Below, piece by piece: positions 23,425 through 36,124 of a stretch of 64,000 nucleotides of DNA. The position numbers were made by a program, and so were the translations under genes. The stretch spans positions 774,145,864-774,209,863 of the forward strand of contig CM057338.1 in assembly GCA_030015575.1 (NCBI GenBank), given 5' to 3'. The notes under the pieces are model-generated. The model was not told the origin of the DNA and ran no database searches. It saw nothing but the letters and a program-made list of their open reading frames with translations. The stretch comes from Agapanthus africanus (Eukaryota > Streptophyta > Magnoliopsida > Asparagales > Amaryllidaceae). Within the stretch, counting starts at the first letter, position 1. The number at the start of each line of letters is the position of its first letter.

Positions 23425-25617
23425 TGTAAGTCTACGTTAGCGCCCCGGCAGTCTACAGACGCCAATTGCGGAATAAAACTTTTTAACTTGGCGCTATCGT
23501 ATACTTTCACCCGGATCTGCCATTATTGCTAAACTAACAAACAGTAAAGAGTGTGGAAAGGTTGTACCGACTGATCCGAGTCCTCCGGTCTTCATCTCCA
23601 CTCCGATCTCCTCGCGGGATCTCCGTCCGTCTCCTCCTCGTCGGAAAGGGCACCACATCGCCTGTAGCTTTTACGGGCTCCCACCTCAATACCGAGGCAA
23701 CTCGGGCGCGAAGCTGGCGAATCGACGCGTCCAAGATTTGCTGTAGGAAGTGTAGTGTAGAGGCTACTTGTCTCTTTGGGGTTTGTTGCCTTTGGATGGA
23801 GGAATGAAGATTGAACTTTGGAGGGAAATGAATCTACCAATTTTGCAAGCCAAATGAGATGATCAAAATGAAGCACAAAATGAATCTCTCATTTTTCTCT
23901 CCTCCTCACTAAAGTGGCCGGCCAAAAAAAATCTTCAAGGAAATGGTGGAGGAAAGAATGGATATATGAAGGGAGGTAATTGTAGGATAACAAGTGGTGA
24001 CCACAACAAAAGACATCAACCATGCTTATACACTATTGAATCCATACCCACTCAAATCACAAGTCAAAGCAAGCATGGATGAAAGATTCAAACCTATCAT
24101 AATCAAGACAAGTGCAAGAAACCCCCTCCTCAATATGTTATTTGCACAATTGCAAATAACCCCCTCCATCGGAAAAAGTCCGGCCGGGAAAGAACAAACG
24201 AAAACCGGCCGGAACGGAATGCAAACTGGCAACTCCAGAAAACTGGTCCCGTAATAAATTACAGGAAAACCCCGACACTGTGCATACACACCCGCATCTG
24301 TATTCCGTCCGGATACAAATGCAAAGAGACAAAATCTACACTGTACTAAACTAGGACCGGCTTAAACCAAAGCCGGCTAGTAATATCCGTTCGATCCTGA
24401 TCCGTGCAATACCGCACGTATCTGATCGAACCCTGCCATATACCTATACGGCTACTAGTACAAACCGTCCGATCCTGATGCGTGCAATACCGCACGTATC
24501 TGATCGGACCCTGCCATATCTCCATACGGCCTCTACAGCGTTTCGCCCGAAAGCTTGAGTAACTGAAAGTGTGGTAGACTCTAAAGACTCGTCAATACTA
24601 TGGCTGTGGATTTAACCACTAGCACGTCAGAGGTATAAGCCAATACGTGACGGGCCACCAGCTATTGACTAAAAGGGACGTCGATGAGCGAACTCATCCT
24701 GACACCCTACTGAGCCTGTCAGTGACAATATCCGTACAGTCCGGTCCGTTCGTCTATGAGCATCGCATGGCGGGCCTAGAGGGTTGGTAAAAGTCAGACC
24801 CCCAAAAGCGGTACAAGTCGTGTCGGAGTGTAGCCCAGAACACCCTGAGATACTACTGGAATACCTACCAGTAAATCTCCTGCCTTGGCCAAGGACTTCG
24901 TGTAATGGCTCTCCTAGACACAGCGCGACCTCACCCCCAATACCGGGAGAGACGAAACCCCCGAAGATCCGCTCACTGCCTCCATGTGGCTCGGGACTGT
25001 ACCCAACTAAAACCTGTTTGCACGACTCCTTTGAGCCGTGGTAGGGTAGTAATCAAAGCACAGTGGGAACTCACACGAGACAAATGACGATCCCCAGGTC
25101 GATGAACTAACCTGTACACATGTCACCTGGGAACTGCTATCTGACGTCAGGTATAAGACCAACTAGCATGTTCCCGGCGAGTCCTGTCCGGTGTACTCAT
25201 AACCCAATGAGCACCTGTATACATCTTAGGTGATCCAACTGACACCAGTGGCTTGTGAGACCGGCCACCGCCCCTCGTCGGGGTCTCGACTGTATACACT
25301 AGTCTACTCTGGAGTATCGATGCCCTATCTCGAAACTCCCACGACTAGGGACCTTTTAAGGATGTGCTTGTAGACCCCAGCTCCCACGTATATGATCGCC
25401 CTCATACTGCCGGTAGTCAAGCAAGAATCCCAGGGGCTCTATCAACGTGCAATAGTGACATGTCATGTCACCTAAAGCAGTACACAATGATAAAGGTAAA
25501 CCTGATAGCATACTATCATCTCGAGTAAGACTGTTTTACCGGGATAGGTCCTCCCTCAATCATTGCAATCACGTGCCTGTGATCCAATAATTGACTCTGA
25601 GGGCACTATCTCCAACA
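23425..25617 (-). repeat. 3' LTR of copia E
   Basis: Ends in element sense are TGTTGGAG...CTTACA. It holds the perfect palindrome GTTATTTGCA-CAAT-TGCAAATAAC (24137-24160) and two tandem hairpins whose stems are TTCGATC/GATCGAA (24390-24430) and GTCCGATC/GATCGGAC (24467-24509). Open frames inside it recur in the other LTR and are not genes. Confidence 0.93.
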
Positions 25618-26279
25618 ATCTCCCACTTGCACTCAAGGCTAATTATTGCGATGTCGCATACTCACAGCCCGTGTGATACCGAACACCCAACTCCTCTACT
25701 AGTCAGTCGCACAAAACCTGTTTGCGAAACTATTGCGTTCGAGGAATAGCCTCAGTGAGTGGATCCGATCTGAAGTTTCTTTATATGTCTCTCTAAATCT
25801 CAAGTTCGCGGAGAATGCCATCTCCCGAAATGAGCAATACCTGTCTTAGAATGTCTGGATGTCTGATGGGACCGAGTTCATAAATGAACTCCAAATCCAA
25901 ACTTCTTAGACTGTATCGTCAACTGAACTTAATCAGTATCCTGCGCCATGCCTCCCTCAGTATTGCCTTGGACCACCTGTCCAAAATACTGCCCCTCGTC
26001 AGAGGGAAAACTGTAACTCTGACAACCTCCTTGTCGTCCAGGTCACCTTGGAAGCCTGGAATGATAACTGTTTCCCGAATAGGGCTTTCGTTATCATATC
26101 CCTAGAATAGCCACTTATGTTCTAAAACTGCTTCCGACTGTTCCTCCAGGATTGGATCAATATCAACTTATTGCATCTAGTGCAAGAACAACATCTGGTG
26201 TGGTACTTGACATCTCATGATTGACTCAATTGCCTAAGCAAGTGATCTGCCAATCATGCACATCCCTCTCTACTTTAGT
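25618..26279 (-). pseudogene. Copia E PPT and RNase H remnant
   Basis: TCTCCCACTTGCACT next to the LTR is the complement of the copia PPT. Further in, the - strand has GATCCACTCACTGAGG (SDPLTEA-like), matching the end of copia RNase H (ADPLTKA). The remainder is too decayed to translate. Confidence 0.6.
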
Positions 26280-26558
26280 CTATAAGACACCTTTGGAGAG
26301 GGTGACTCCATTACCTGCAGGTACACTACCGTGCCAGGAGTCGTCCATCCTAAATACTCTTAGAATGCTGTCAAGTACCCTGATTGGGAAACCACCCAAA
26401 TCTAGATCTAAAACCATAGATCTAGTAACCAGTATGTCTGATATAAAATCCATTTCCTTTGTGGAGAAACAACTGTGTGACGACCAAAGTATAACCGATC
26501 GTAGTGTAGGAGCTTCTTTTCCTACTCTGTGTATATCATCCAAATACCAGGATATCAT
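26280..26558 (-). pseudogene. Copia E reverse transcriptase/RNase H fragment
   Basis: A 92-codon frame starts ISWYLDDIHRVGKEAPTL. YLDDI corresponds to the catalytic Y(V/L)DD of copia RT, and the following RSVILWSSHSCFSTKEMDF and VFRMDDS align with the usual region after it. No frame continues on either side. This is the longest coding relic in E. Confidence 0.75.
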
Positions 26559-29040
26559 ACCCTACTACCTTCTCAACTGATCCATCCCCTATTCTGATGA
26601 AGTCAAACCCATGACTGTCATATCAGAAATTGATGATCTATCTCCGCTACATCTGCTCTAGTCTATAAATAGACATAAGCAACCTGTCCACCAATGCTTC
26701 CGCTGCTCCCACTGACTACGACAACCCTCTGGCAGAGTCATATAGACGTACACTTCTAAAACTGGTTTAGAACGACGCTATACTCATCCTCCCGCCGGGT
26801 CTCGTAACCTGGAACAACAGCAATGGCAATTGTGGGTAAACAAGAACTTCCCTGTCACCGTCCTTGAGGCTACCGTAGTACCTCTCGGGTGCCTGAAGTT
26901 ACTCACCATATCTGCGGAGTGGCCAATGGAATGTCAAATCAGATTGAATCTTTAGGTTCCTTATCAAATCTTCAGTAATCGTTTGTGGTTCTGGAATTAC
27001 TTCCAGTTCTACCATACTCCCACTACTGTTTTCTGAAAAATAACCATTTCTTTTTAAAACTGTGGCGAGTCAAGAACAATATCACTATTGATCTTTCTTA
27101 TGGTAGAAAATCAACCCTCGTCATAGCCTGGGTCAACCCACAAACAGCCATTACAGAAACGTGCCTAGAGCTGTCCAGAGTCTGGTTTTAATCATAAGCC
27201 GGACAACTCCCCGTACCTTAACAACGTTAAGATATGAACTGTTCTATATCCAATATAGAACCAGAGGCACTGATTTAATTGAACCAGATTCAAATCATGC
27301 AGCTGTCTCCAGTGCATGTCAACAAAATGGAGAGAGGCTAATCAGCGTTACTCAACTTAGGAATGCTTCCAATTATGAGTAACCTGAAAGAGAAGCAATT
27401 TCTCTTTATCATTACTATCAACTGAATACCATACACAAGTATCTACATCTTCGATCACTTTGAAGAATCCCGATACTTGCTACACCTGGTTCTCTACTCT
27501 ATTCAAATACCTATAACTCCTCAAAACTTAGACCCTGTGTTTCTACGAAACACATGTCTAAGAACTAGAGAAGTTAAAAGTAAAGAGAATATAGTATGAG
27601 GACCAACCCCTCTGTCCTGATGGACCCTGGACAACATACAATACTCTGTATAAGTCCCTTGAGTCTGATAACTCATTCACTGTGTGTCGTAGGTTGAAAA
27701 CTGCACTTATGGTTATGAAGAATTACACCGCTGTTTAATGCTCCTTACCTAACCATCCACTGATATAGGTAAATGTCATCGACATAATATCAAAAGGTAT
27801 ATCTCACTCTATTCAAATAGACGTACAGATATATCAATTTGAAATTGGTGCACAACAGCGGATATTCATAACCAAATATTTGCCGACCGGCAAACAGCCC
27901 AGGTGATTTCCTCAAATATCACCGATTACAACGAATCCCGATATAATGAGGATGATCACCCAATTCCCAATAACTTACTCCCACTCATCATCTGTAAAAC
28001 CATACAGATGTGAGAATCATACCTGGTAAATACATACCCTGGAGCAAGTGTCTAATCGGGAAATCAGTTTTCATTTAACAGTACACAGTGAACTGAAACA
28101 TTGAAATGTTTCGATGGGGTATCCTGGTATTCCTAGTAATGCCTCTTCCATTATCCAGATTCACAACTATAACCGTATAATTCTTTGCCACCTCTCCAAA
28201 TCCCTTTATATGTCTTTAGTCATTACCTTCTGCACACCCCCTTAGGCCAAATGGTTTTCTTCCTTCCCTACCGTTCGGCACCATCCTATGGTTTGGAAGA
28301 AGACTATCCAATAAGCATAATGGGTGTACTGTCCTAGTCCTAGGAGCACTCGCAATGCGAGAGAAGGTGAAAACAAAAGACAACCGAATAAACCTTATTC
28401 CTATTTCTCCTGGACCAGAATCCATCCCCGAACTGGAACAAGTTCCTTTCGAGTTCGTATATAACCATACGATGGAGTATCCAAATAAACTGTGGATCTT
28501 CGTAGTGTTACGGAGTGTCCTGGAGAAATACAAAGGTGATGTGGGAGTGGTAACGAAATATTTGGTTTGGTCGTGAATATCTGTTGCAATTTACTTTGCC
28601 CTCTTACTAATCCCTTGCTTTGTCTTAACTTAATACCTTCTGCACACCATCGTTATGCTAATTGGTTTTCTTCATTCCCTACCGGTCGGCACCAGCCTAA
28701 GGTTTGGAAGAAGACAATCCAATTTGCGTAATAGGTGTACTACCCCTAAACCAAGGAGTACTCGTAACCTGAGAGAGGGTAAAAAGGAAAAGACAACTGA
28801 ATAGTCCTATCCGTTTTCTCCAAAACCGGAAACCATCCTCGAATAAATTCCTTCGAGTTCGTATATAACCATACGATGGTTTTGTCCAATAGAAGTGGAC
28901 GTTCGTAGTAATACGGGGTGTCCTGGAGAAAAGGGTAAAAAGTAGGAGTGGCAATGAGGTCTGCAACTCTGAAAATCCAAAAGCCGGTGTTTAAGAAGGT
29001 TCGGTCAACTTGGTCACTGAGTCATAGTCTTAGGGTCGGG
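26559..29040 (-). pseudogene. Copia E decayed pol (RT, integrase, protease region)
   Basis: By position this should hold the rest of RT, the integrase and the protease. I recognise a few copia-like words but no motif set; it is interrupted by many stops. A ~330 bp duplication occupies 28222-28955. The decay is far greater than the near-identity of the LTRs would predict. Confidence 0.5.
28222..28955. repeat. Diverged ~330 bp direct duplication in copia E
   Basis: Copies at about 28222-28555 and 28628-28955 share ACCTTCTGCACACC, GGTTTTCTTC.TTCCCTACC, GTTTGGAAGAAGAC, GAGTTCGTATATAACCATA and GTGTCCTGGAGAAA in the same order. A, B and C have no such duplication. Confidence 0.8.
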
Positions 29041-31339
29041 TCAATGGTCGCTGCCAGAGAGAGAGAAAAGAAACACTCAGCGTGCACTCTAACCAAGATC
29101 AGAATGGTTACCAATTTATCTAATCTGGAAACCTCCCACTGTACCTCAAATTCTCCTCCAAACCTGAAAGAAGAATTAGTCGGGGTCACCCGAGGAGTAA
29201 ACCAACTCATCAGTGGGAATCGGGATCCAACTATCATCGCATGATAACGTGACGGAATCCGCTCACGGTATAACACTCCAGAAGGTATGCGCATATCTGG
29301 CAAGTTTCAGTTCTTTTGAAACTCCCGATGTGGATTTTTACCCCATGCTCTTATGACCTTGACTTTGGCCAACAAATCATAAGTCACATGTCAAGTTCTG
29401 CCCGTCATTCTCCAGGTTAATTTGAATCCACCCGTACATACCCTTGACTTTGGCCAACAAGGCAGTACGACTGTTCCAAACCAACGCATCTATCTATGCT
29501 GCATATGAATACCCAACAGCTACCAAACACTGTGCCTTGACTTTGGCCAACAAACACAGCTTGAATACTATTGACTAGCCATATGAAACGACGGAGGGCT
29601 ACGAATGGTTTCTGGCGAAAACCTTTAACGTAATGAACTTGATATCGTTGAAGGAACGGATAGCTTTTTAGAAAATATAGTGACGAAAACCTTTACTAAA
29701 GAGGTCACTCCCGGTGAAGGGATCTCGGCTCTTTCCCCGTAGAATGAGGTGCAGGATATTCCAACTGAATACCACGGTGCAAAGCAAAAGTAATCGGCTA
29801 TAGTGAAGTTAATGCCCTGACGCAAACTTCTGTCCAAGGGGTCACTCCCGGTGAAGGGATCTCGGCCCTTGCCTCGTCGACTGAGGAGCAGGATATTCCA
29901 AATGAATACCACGATGCAAAACAAAAGTGAACGTCCTTGCAATAACAGCTTTTTGAAAAGTGTTCCAACAACATCAGAATAGGTTTGTTTAACTTGCATT
30001 GATCCGAATCAATGCAATCCCATCAATTGATCACACCACAAAGAACGAAAATATACTGACGTACGTATATGCCATCCGCATTCGCCACTGGGTCCCGTCA
30101 TCACCCGTTAGGTTAGCTAACTAACGGCAGAGCGGGGACTGGACTAGCGCGGATGAAAAACATATACAACATCTACTAATATATATACCAATATATAGTA
30201 TTTCGCTCAAGGCGTGAATAGAAATGCAACATCACAGAAATGTACAGCATCACAGAACAATACAGATATCTGGGATCCCCGGGTTTCACAGAGCCACTAC
30301 TGAAACCCGACGTTCCCCTGGTCGTGTGGATAGCCTGTGCAATGAAAACCTAGACCCCTACGGGCGCGGCAAGTCACCCGCCAAAACCTGAAGCGAGGCA
30401 GCCCCCTCCAGCACCGTGAATGGACCACCCAGCACTTCACGGAATCCGGCAACTTGGGCACCCCTCCTGGGTCAACCTGTACCCCCTACGAGTGCGTCGA
30501 ATAGCCCGCCAATTCCAGACTGAAGCCCCCCCGTCTCAATGCCCTGAGATGCGGGCCCGTTGCCCTCTAGAACCCGGCTATCCGTGCACCCCTCCGCGGG
30601 GTAACCCTAGTACAGAAAGTAAAATATAGATACACCGGGTACATCGACCGCAACCAGGTCGTGCCCCAAAAGAATAATACAATCAGGCAGTGACGGCAGT
30701 CCACATGTCGGACGCTCGCCCCGCAATATCAAATGTACATAATACAACAACACTGTACTAGCATTGCATCCAGGCTATCCCCCACGACCGATCCGCAACA
30801 TCACAGCAAATACATAGAACATCAACGTGAAAATCACGTTCGCAAATCCGTCTAACCGGGCTATAGCAGTTAGACCGGATTTACCGATCGAGTGACATTC
30901 ACGGTCGCAGATATAATGTAAATACTGTGAAAACTAACGTGTTTAAATTTCGATCGACAAAATATCAAGAAGTGGGCCCCACGACTTACTGGTGAACAGT
31001 AACAAAATCTGGGCAAAAACGATATATATCAAAAACCCCAAAAACCCACAGAGAACCATCTGACAAAATTTGGGAGCACGTGCTCCCCACGTGACCGCGG
31101 TTGCGCGGCCAAACCATGGGTTTGGCCGCGCTTCCGCGGCAGCTTGGGGGGATCACGACCCCAAATTTTGTCGGGACTCTTAAATGTTCCTGCTATGATT
31201 TTTAAGACATCCAGAAATAATTTTTTGAGACCGTTTAAAAACAACAGAAACTGTCGGCTTGGATTTTTGTAGTTTTCGATTTCCGGTCGGATCGAAGTTT
31301 TAAACGCGTTAGCACAAGTTAGCATAGCAAAATGGTGAG
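29041..31339 (-). other. gag-less, hairpin-rich 5' domain of copia E
   Basis: In element order from the PBS: GC hairpin (31139-31095), sequence like B, CCGTTA/TAACGG hairpin (30105-30127), two copies of the ~100 nt unit (about 29820-29935 and 29690-29800), three CCTTGACTTTGGCCAACAA motifs (29535-29552, 29441-29460, 29356-29374) and a CCCGA/GAGT hairpin near 29185-29230. The last CTTATGA/TCATAAG stem (29350-29383) is perfect. The module shared with F is missing: the flanks seen in B join directly near 29180. Confidence 0.6.
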
Positions 31340-31351
31340 GCTCTGATACCA
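31340..31351 (-). other. PBS of copia E (tRNA-iMet)
   Basis: GCTCTGATACCA is the complement of the iMet PBS, one base before the LTR at 31353. Confidence 0.95.
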
Positions 31352-31352
31352 C

Positions 31353-33545
31353 TGTAAGTCTACGTTAGCGCCCCGGCAGTCTACAGACGCCAATTGCGGA
31401 ATAAAACTTTTTAACTTGGCGCTATCGTATACTTTCACCCGGATCTGCCATTATTGCTAAACTAACAAACAGTAAAGAGTGTGGAAAGGTTGTACCGACT
31501 GATCCGAGTCCTCCGGTCTTCATCTCCACTCCGATCTCCTCGCGGGATCTCCGTCCGTCTCCTCCTCGTCGGAAAGGGCACCACATCGCCTGTAGCTTTT
31601 ACGGGCTCCCACCTCAATACCGAGGCAACTCGGGCGCGAAGCTGGCGAATCGACGCGTCCAAGATTTGCTGTAGGAAGTGTAGTGTAGAGGCTACTTGTC
31701 TCTTTGGGGTTTGTTGCCTTTGGATGGAGGAATGAAGATTGAACTTTGGAGGGAAATGAATCTACCAATTTTGCAAGCCAAATGAGATGATCAAAATGAA
31801 GCACAAAATGAATCTCTCATTTTTCTCTCCTCCTCACTAAAGTGGCCGGCCAAAAAAAATCTTCAAGGAAATGGTGGAGGAAAGAATGGATATATGAAGG
31901 GAGGTAATTGTAGGATAACAAGTGGTGACCACAACAAAAGACATCAACCATGCTTATACACTATTGAATCCATACCCACTCAAATCATAAGTCAAAGCAA
32001 GCATGGATGAAAGATTCAAACCTATCATAATCAAGACAAGTGCAAGAAACCCCCTCCTCAATATGTTATTTGCACAATTGCAAATAACCCCCTCCATCGG
32101 AAAAAGTCCGGCCGGGAAAGAACAAACGAAAACCGGCCGGAACGGAATGCAAACTGGCAACTCCAGAAAACTGGTCCCGTAATAAATTACAGGAAAACCC
32201 CGACACTGTGCATACACACCCGCATCTGTATTCCGTCCGGATACAAATGCAAAGAGACAAAATCTACACTGTACTAAACTAGGACCGGCTTAAACCAAAG
32301 CCGGCTAGTAATATCCGTTCGATCCTGATCCGTGCAATACCGCACGTATCTGATCGAACCCTGCCATATACCTATACGGCTACTAGTACAAACCGTCCGA
32401 TCCTGATGCGTGCAATACCGCACGTATCTGATCGGACCCTGCCATATCTCCATACGGCCTCTACAGCGTTTCGCCCGAAAGCTTGAGTAACTGAAAGTGT
32501 GGTAGACTCTAAAGACTCGTCAATACTATGGCTGTGGATTTAACCACTAGCACGTCAGAGGTATAAGCCAATACGTGACGGGCCACCAGCTATTGACTAA
32601 AAGGGACGTCGATGAGCGAACTCATCCTGACACCCTACTGAGCCTGTCAGTGACAATATCCGTACAGTCCGGTCCGTTCGTCTATGAGCATCGCATGGCG
32701 GGCCTAGAGGGTTGGTAAAAGTCAGACCCCCAAAAGCGGTACAAGTCGTGTCGGAGTGTAGCCCAGAACACCCTGAGATACTACTGGAATACCTACCAGT
32801 AAATCTCCTGCCTTGGCCAAGGACTTCGTGTAATGGCTCTCCTAGACACAGCGCGACCTCACCCCCAATACCGGGAGAGACGAAACCCCCGAAGATCCGC
32901 TCACTGCCTCCATGTGGCTCGGGACTGTACCCAACTAAAACCTGTTTGCACGACTCCTTTGAGCCGTGGTAGGGTAGTAATCAAAGCACAGTGGGAACTC
33001 ACACGAGACAAATGACGATCCCCAGGTCGATGAACTAACCTGTACACATGTCACCTGGGAACTGCTATCTGACGTCAGGTATAAGACCAACTAGCATGTT
33101 CCCGGCGAGTCCTGTCCGGTGTACTCATAACCCAATGAGCACCTGTATACATCTTAGGTGATCCAACTGACATCAGTGGCTTGTGAGACCGGCCACCGCC
33201 CCTCGTCGGGGTCTCGACTGTATACACTAGTCTACTCTGGAGTATCGATGCCCTATCTCGAAACTCCCACGACTAGGGACCTTTTAAGGATGTGCTTGTA
33301 GACCCCAGCTCCCACGTATATGATCGCCCTCATACTGCCGGTAGTCAAGCAAGAATCCCAGGGGCTCTATCAACGTGCAATAGTGACATGTCATGTCACC
33401 TAAAGCAGTACACGATGATAAAGGTAAACCTGATAGCATACTATCATCTCGAGTAAGACTGTTCTACCGGGATAGGTCCTCCCTCAATCATTGCAATCAC
33501 GTGCCTGTGATCCAATAATTGACTCTGAGGGCACTATCTCCAACA
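31353..33545 (-). repeat. 5' LTR of copia E
   Basis: It matches 23425-25617 except for four transitions, near 31988, 33173, 33414 and 33464. Confidence 0.95.
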
Positions 33546-33550
33546 ATTTC

Positions 33551-34896
33551 TTAATCCAAACTATATATGAAAACCTTAAATTAACACTAATTTATAACTC
33601 AATTAGCAAGTTAACCTACTAGATTAGGTTAGCAAAACAACTAGATAACAAATTAGATTTAAAAAACTAAATAATGGTTTCTAAATCTTAATTCAACCCA
33701 TTAATCATGTTTCACAACCCATTTCCATACACTAACCCTCTCTTGAAATTCCTAAAACAACAATTTACAACCAAAATCAAACTTTTAAAATTAACTAAAT
33801 TAACATAAATTTGAAGACTACATAACAAGGTAACCATATAGATTAGCTAATTAACAACTAGATTAACTACAAAACAAGTTAATTAACCATCATGGCTTCA
33901 AAAACCCTAGTTTAATACAAACTACTCTTTTATAAACTAGATTAGAAATTAGTTAAACTTTTAACACTAAAACCATATAATTAAAGGAATTTAGCAAAAA
34001 GAAAGTAACTTGATGGAAATTATACCTCAATTGAGATCTAGCAAGAATAAATTTGCTCCAAATGATGGCCTCAAGCATCAAGATCTAAGCTCGGGAGGTG
34101 AAGGAAAAGAGAGATGAAGGATGGTTTTAATTTGCAAGCTTTAATTTGCAATTTTGATGTAGTTTTTTGAAGAAATTTGAAGAAAAATGAAAAGAAAAGA
34201 GATGAAGAAGAGAGAGGTGCAGGTTTCGGCCAGAGGAGGTAAGGGGGAGGGGTGTGGGTGAGTGGGGAAAGTCAATGGTCAAGTCTCCAAAAGTCAATGC
34301 ACCATACCTTATCAACTATATTTAAAATAAATCAATAAACCACTAATTCAACTCAAGAAAGAAAACAAAGAAATGAGGCCAGAAATTTCTGGACTTGCAC
34401 AAGGTGGGGCTGTCCTAGGGCTGAGGGAAGAGAGAGAGGGGTTTTACAAAAGAAATTTTATGCAAAAAGGCCCCCTACAAGTCAAAAATTGCAAGTTTTA
34501 GCTTAAAATTCAATAAATTCGTTTCCTATCATAAAAATTTGTTAAAAATCAAAATAAAATACTAAAAATTTATGTTACAACTAGATTTTAATTATCATAA
34601 TTTTAAAGATTAAAATTAGCCCGGAAAAATTTGTATTTATCGCTAATTTAATGTATTTTCTTGCCGGCTTAAAATAATATTAAAAAATTGAAAAATAGGG
34701 AAAAATTTTTAAACGACCAGAATTTCATAAGTAACTCATTAGCTACTAAAAACAAGAAATTACCTATCCATTTTAGGTATAATTAGCCCTAAACTGCAAA
34801 GTAACGAGAAAGACGGTTTTCGGAAAAATACCGAATTTTCACCGAATTTCCACCGAATTTCAGGAAAACACCAAAATGACTTTTCAAGACGCTACA
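33551..34896 (-). repeat. 3' LTR of G1, proximal segment
   Basis: It continues the LTR after copia E and matches 42214-43545. It ends GCTACA at the PPT. It is A+T-rich with no gene; the small - frame near 34127-34315 recurs in the other LTR. Confidence 0.92.
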
Positions 34897-34912
34897 ATCT
34901 TCCCCCTTTAAG
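34897..34912 (-). other. PPT of G1
   Basis: ATCTTCCCCCTTTAAG reads on the - strand as a polypurine tract directly before the 3' LTR. The pol stop codon overlaps it, a compact layout usual for chromoviruses. Confidence 0.85.
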
Positions 34913-35360
34913 AAATTCGGTCCCCGAATTTAAAAATATAGCTACGCGTACCTTCGAAGAGATGGGGATATTTCTTCCTCATCTCGCCCTCGGTCTCCCA
35001 GGTAACCTCCTCGCTGCTCGGGCTACGCCAAAGGACCTTGACGGTTGGTATAATCTTCGACCTCAACTTCTTCACCTGCCGATCCAAGATGGCCACCGGC
35101 TGCTCTGCAAAAGAAAGGTCGCGCTCTAGCTGGACTGTCGGGTGCTGAATTGCATGCGAAGGGTCGTGAAGGTACTTGCAGAGCATCGAAACATGGAAGA
35201 CGGGGTGAACATCGGGAAAGCTGGGTGGAAGAGCCAAATGATATGCAACTGCGCCGACACGCTCGAGGATCTCGAAGGGACCTACGAATCTAGGGCTAAG
35301 CTTCCCCTTTCGCCCAAAACGCATCACGCCCTTCATCGGAGAGACTTTCAGAAAAACATG
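34908..35360 (-). pseudogene. G1 integrase C-terminus and chromodomain
   Basis: The segment has the GPF-like integrase end ([15 protein letters not shown]), [13 protein letters not shown] and then a chromodomain ([32 protein letters not shown], ending KKYPHLF). In chromoviruses this domain reads heterochromatin marks and steers integration. It is out of frame with the integrase core because one base is missing near 35360. Otherwise it is free of stops to its end at the PPT. Confidence 0.9.
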
Positions 35361-36118
35361 GCGCCAACTGCGAACTCTAATCTGCGACGGCGCCTGTCCG
35401 CATACGATTTCTGCCTGCTCTGAGCCGCTCTCATCCGGTCTCGGATCAACTGTATCTTCGCTGTCGTCTCCTCAACAAGCTGCGGCCCCAAAATGCTGCT
35501 CTCGCTGAGCTCTGTCCAACAAACGGGCGATCTGCATCTCCTCCCATACAATACCTCGAAAGGTGCCATCTGAATAGTATCCTGAAAGCTGTTGTTGTAG
35601 GAGAACTCCACTAGAGGTAAATGACGATCCCAGCTACCACCAAAGTCTAAAACGCACGCTCTGAGCATGTCCTCGAGAGTCTGAATGGTCCGCTCTGACT
35701 GTCCGTCGATCTGCGGATGAAACGCTGTGCTGAAGCTCAAACGAGTGCCCAAAGCCTCCTGAAGTCTCTGCCAAAGTCGGCTGGTGAACTGAGTGCCTCG
35801 ATCTGACACGATACAAGTCGGTACGCCGTGTAGTCGCACGATCTCGTCAATATAGAGCTGAGCATACTGAGCGAAGATGAAAGTCGTCTTCACTGGAAGG
35901 AAGTGACCCGTTTTCGTCAATCTATCCACGATCACCCAGATGGAGTCGTACCCTCGACTGGTCCTGGGTAGACCCACAACGAAGTCCATCGAAATCTGCT
36001 CCCATTTCCACTCCGGAATGGGTAACGGCTGTAGCTCTCCTGCGGGCCTCTGGTGCTCGGCCTTGACTTGCTGACAAGTCAGGCATCTCGAAATGAACTC
36101 CGCAATGTCCCTCTTCAT
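35348..36118 (-). pseudogene. G1 integrase core
   Basis: The C-x2-C half of the zinc-binding HHCC (C12, C15) is followed by the catalytic triad: D45 (ISMDFVVGLP), D106 (IVSDRGTQFTS) and E142 (DGQSERT), with 35 residues between the last two. The frame is intact across the core and ends after a single-base deletion near 35360. Upstream it joins the RT-RNase H frame through one stop at 36125-36127 (TGA, probably from a tryptophan TGG). Apart from these it would encode a full integrase. Confidence 0.93.
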
Positions 36119-36124
36119 CCCGTC

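Larger units (their letters stand above)
23425..33545 (-). mobile_element. E: very young Ty1/copia element with decayed pol
   Basis: Both LTRs are 2193 bp (23425-25617, 31353-33545), and I count four differences between them, all transitions. The PBS complement is at 31340-31351, the PPT complement follows 25617, and the duplication is AATTC/ATTTC (23420-23424, 33546-33550). The 5.7 kb internal region has no long frame. A recent insertion with dead pol implies that proteins were supplied by another element. Confidence 0.93.

Noticed and set aside
31353..33545. Possible assembly duplication of the E LTR, given near identity with 23425-25617
   Set aside because: Flanking PBS, PPT and target duplication fit a real insertion, and four transitions separate the copies.
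34908..35423. + strand frames opposite G1 pol (also 36712-37471, 38976-39680)
   Set aside because: Shadows of the - strand gag-pol gene; protein similarity is only on the - strand.
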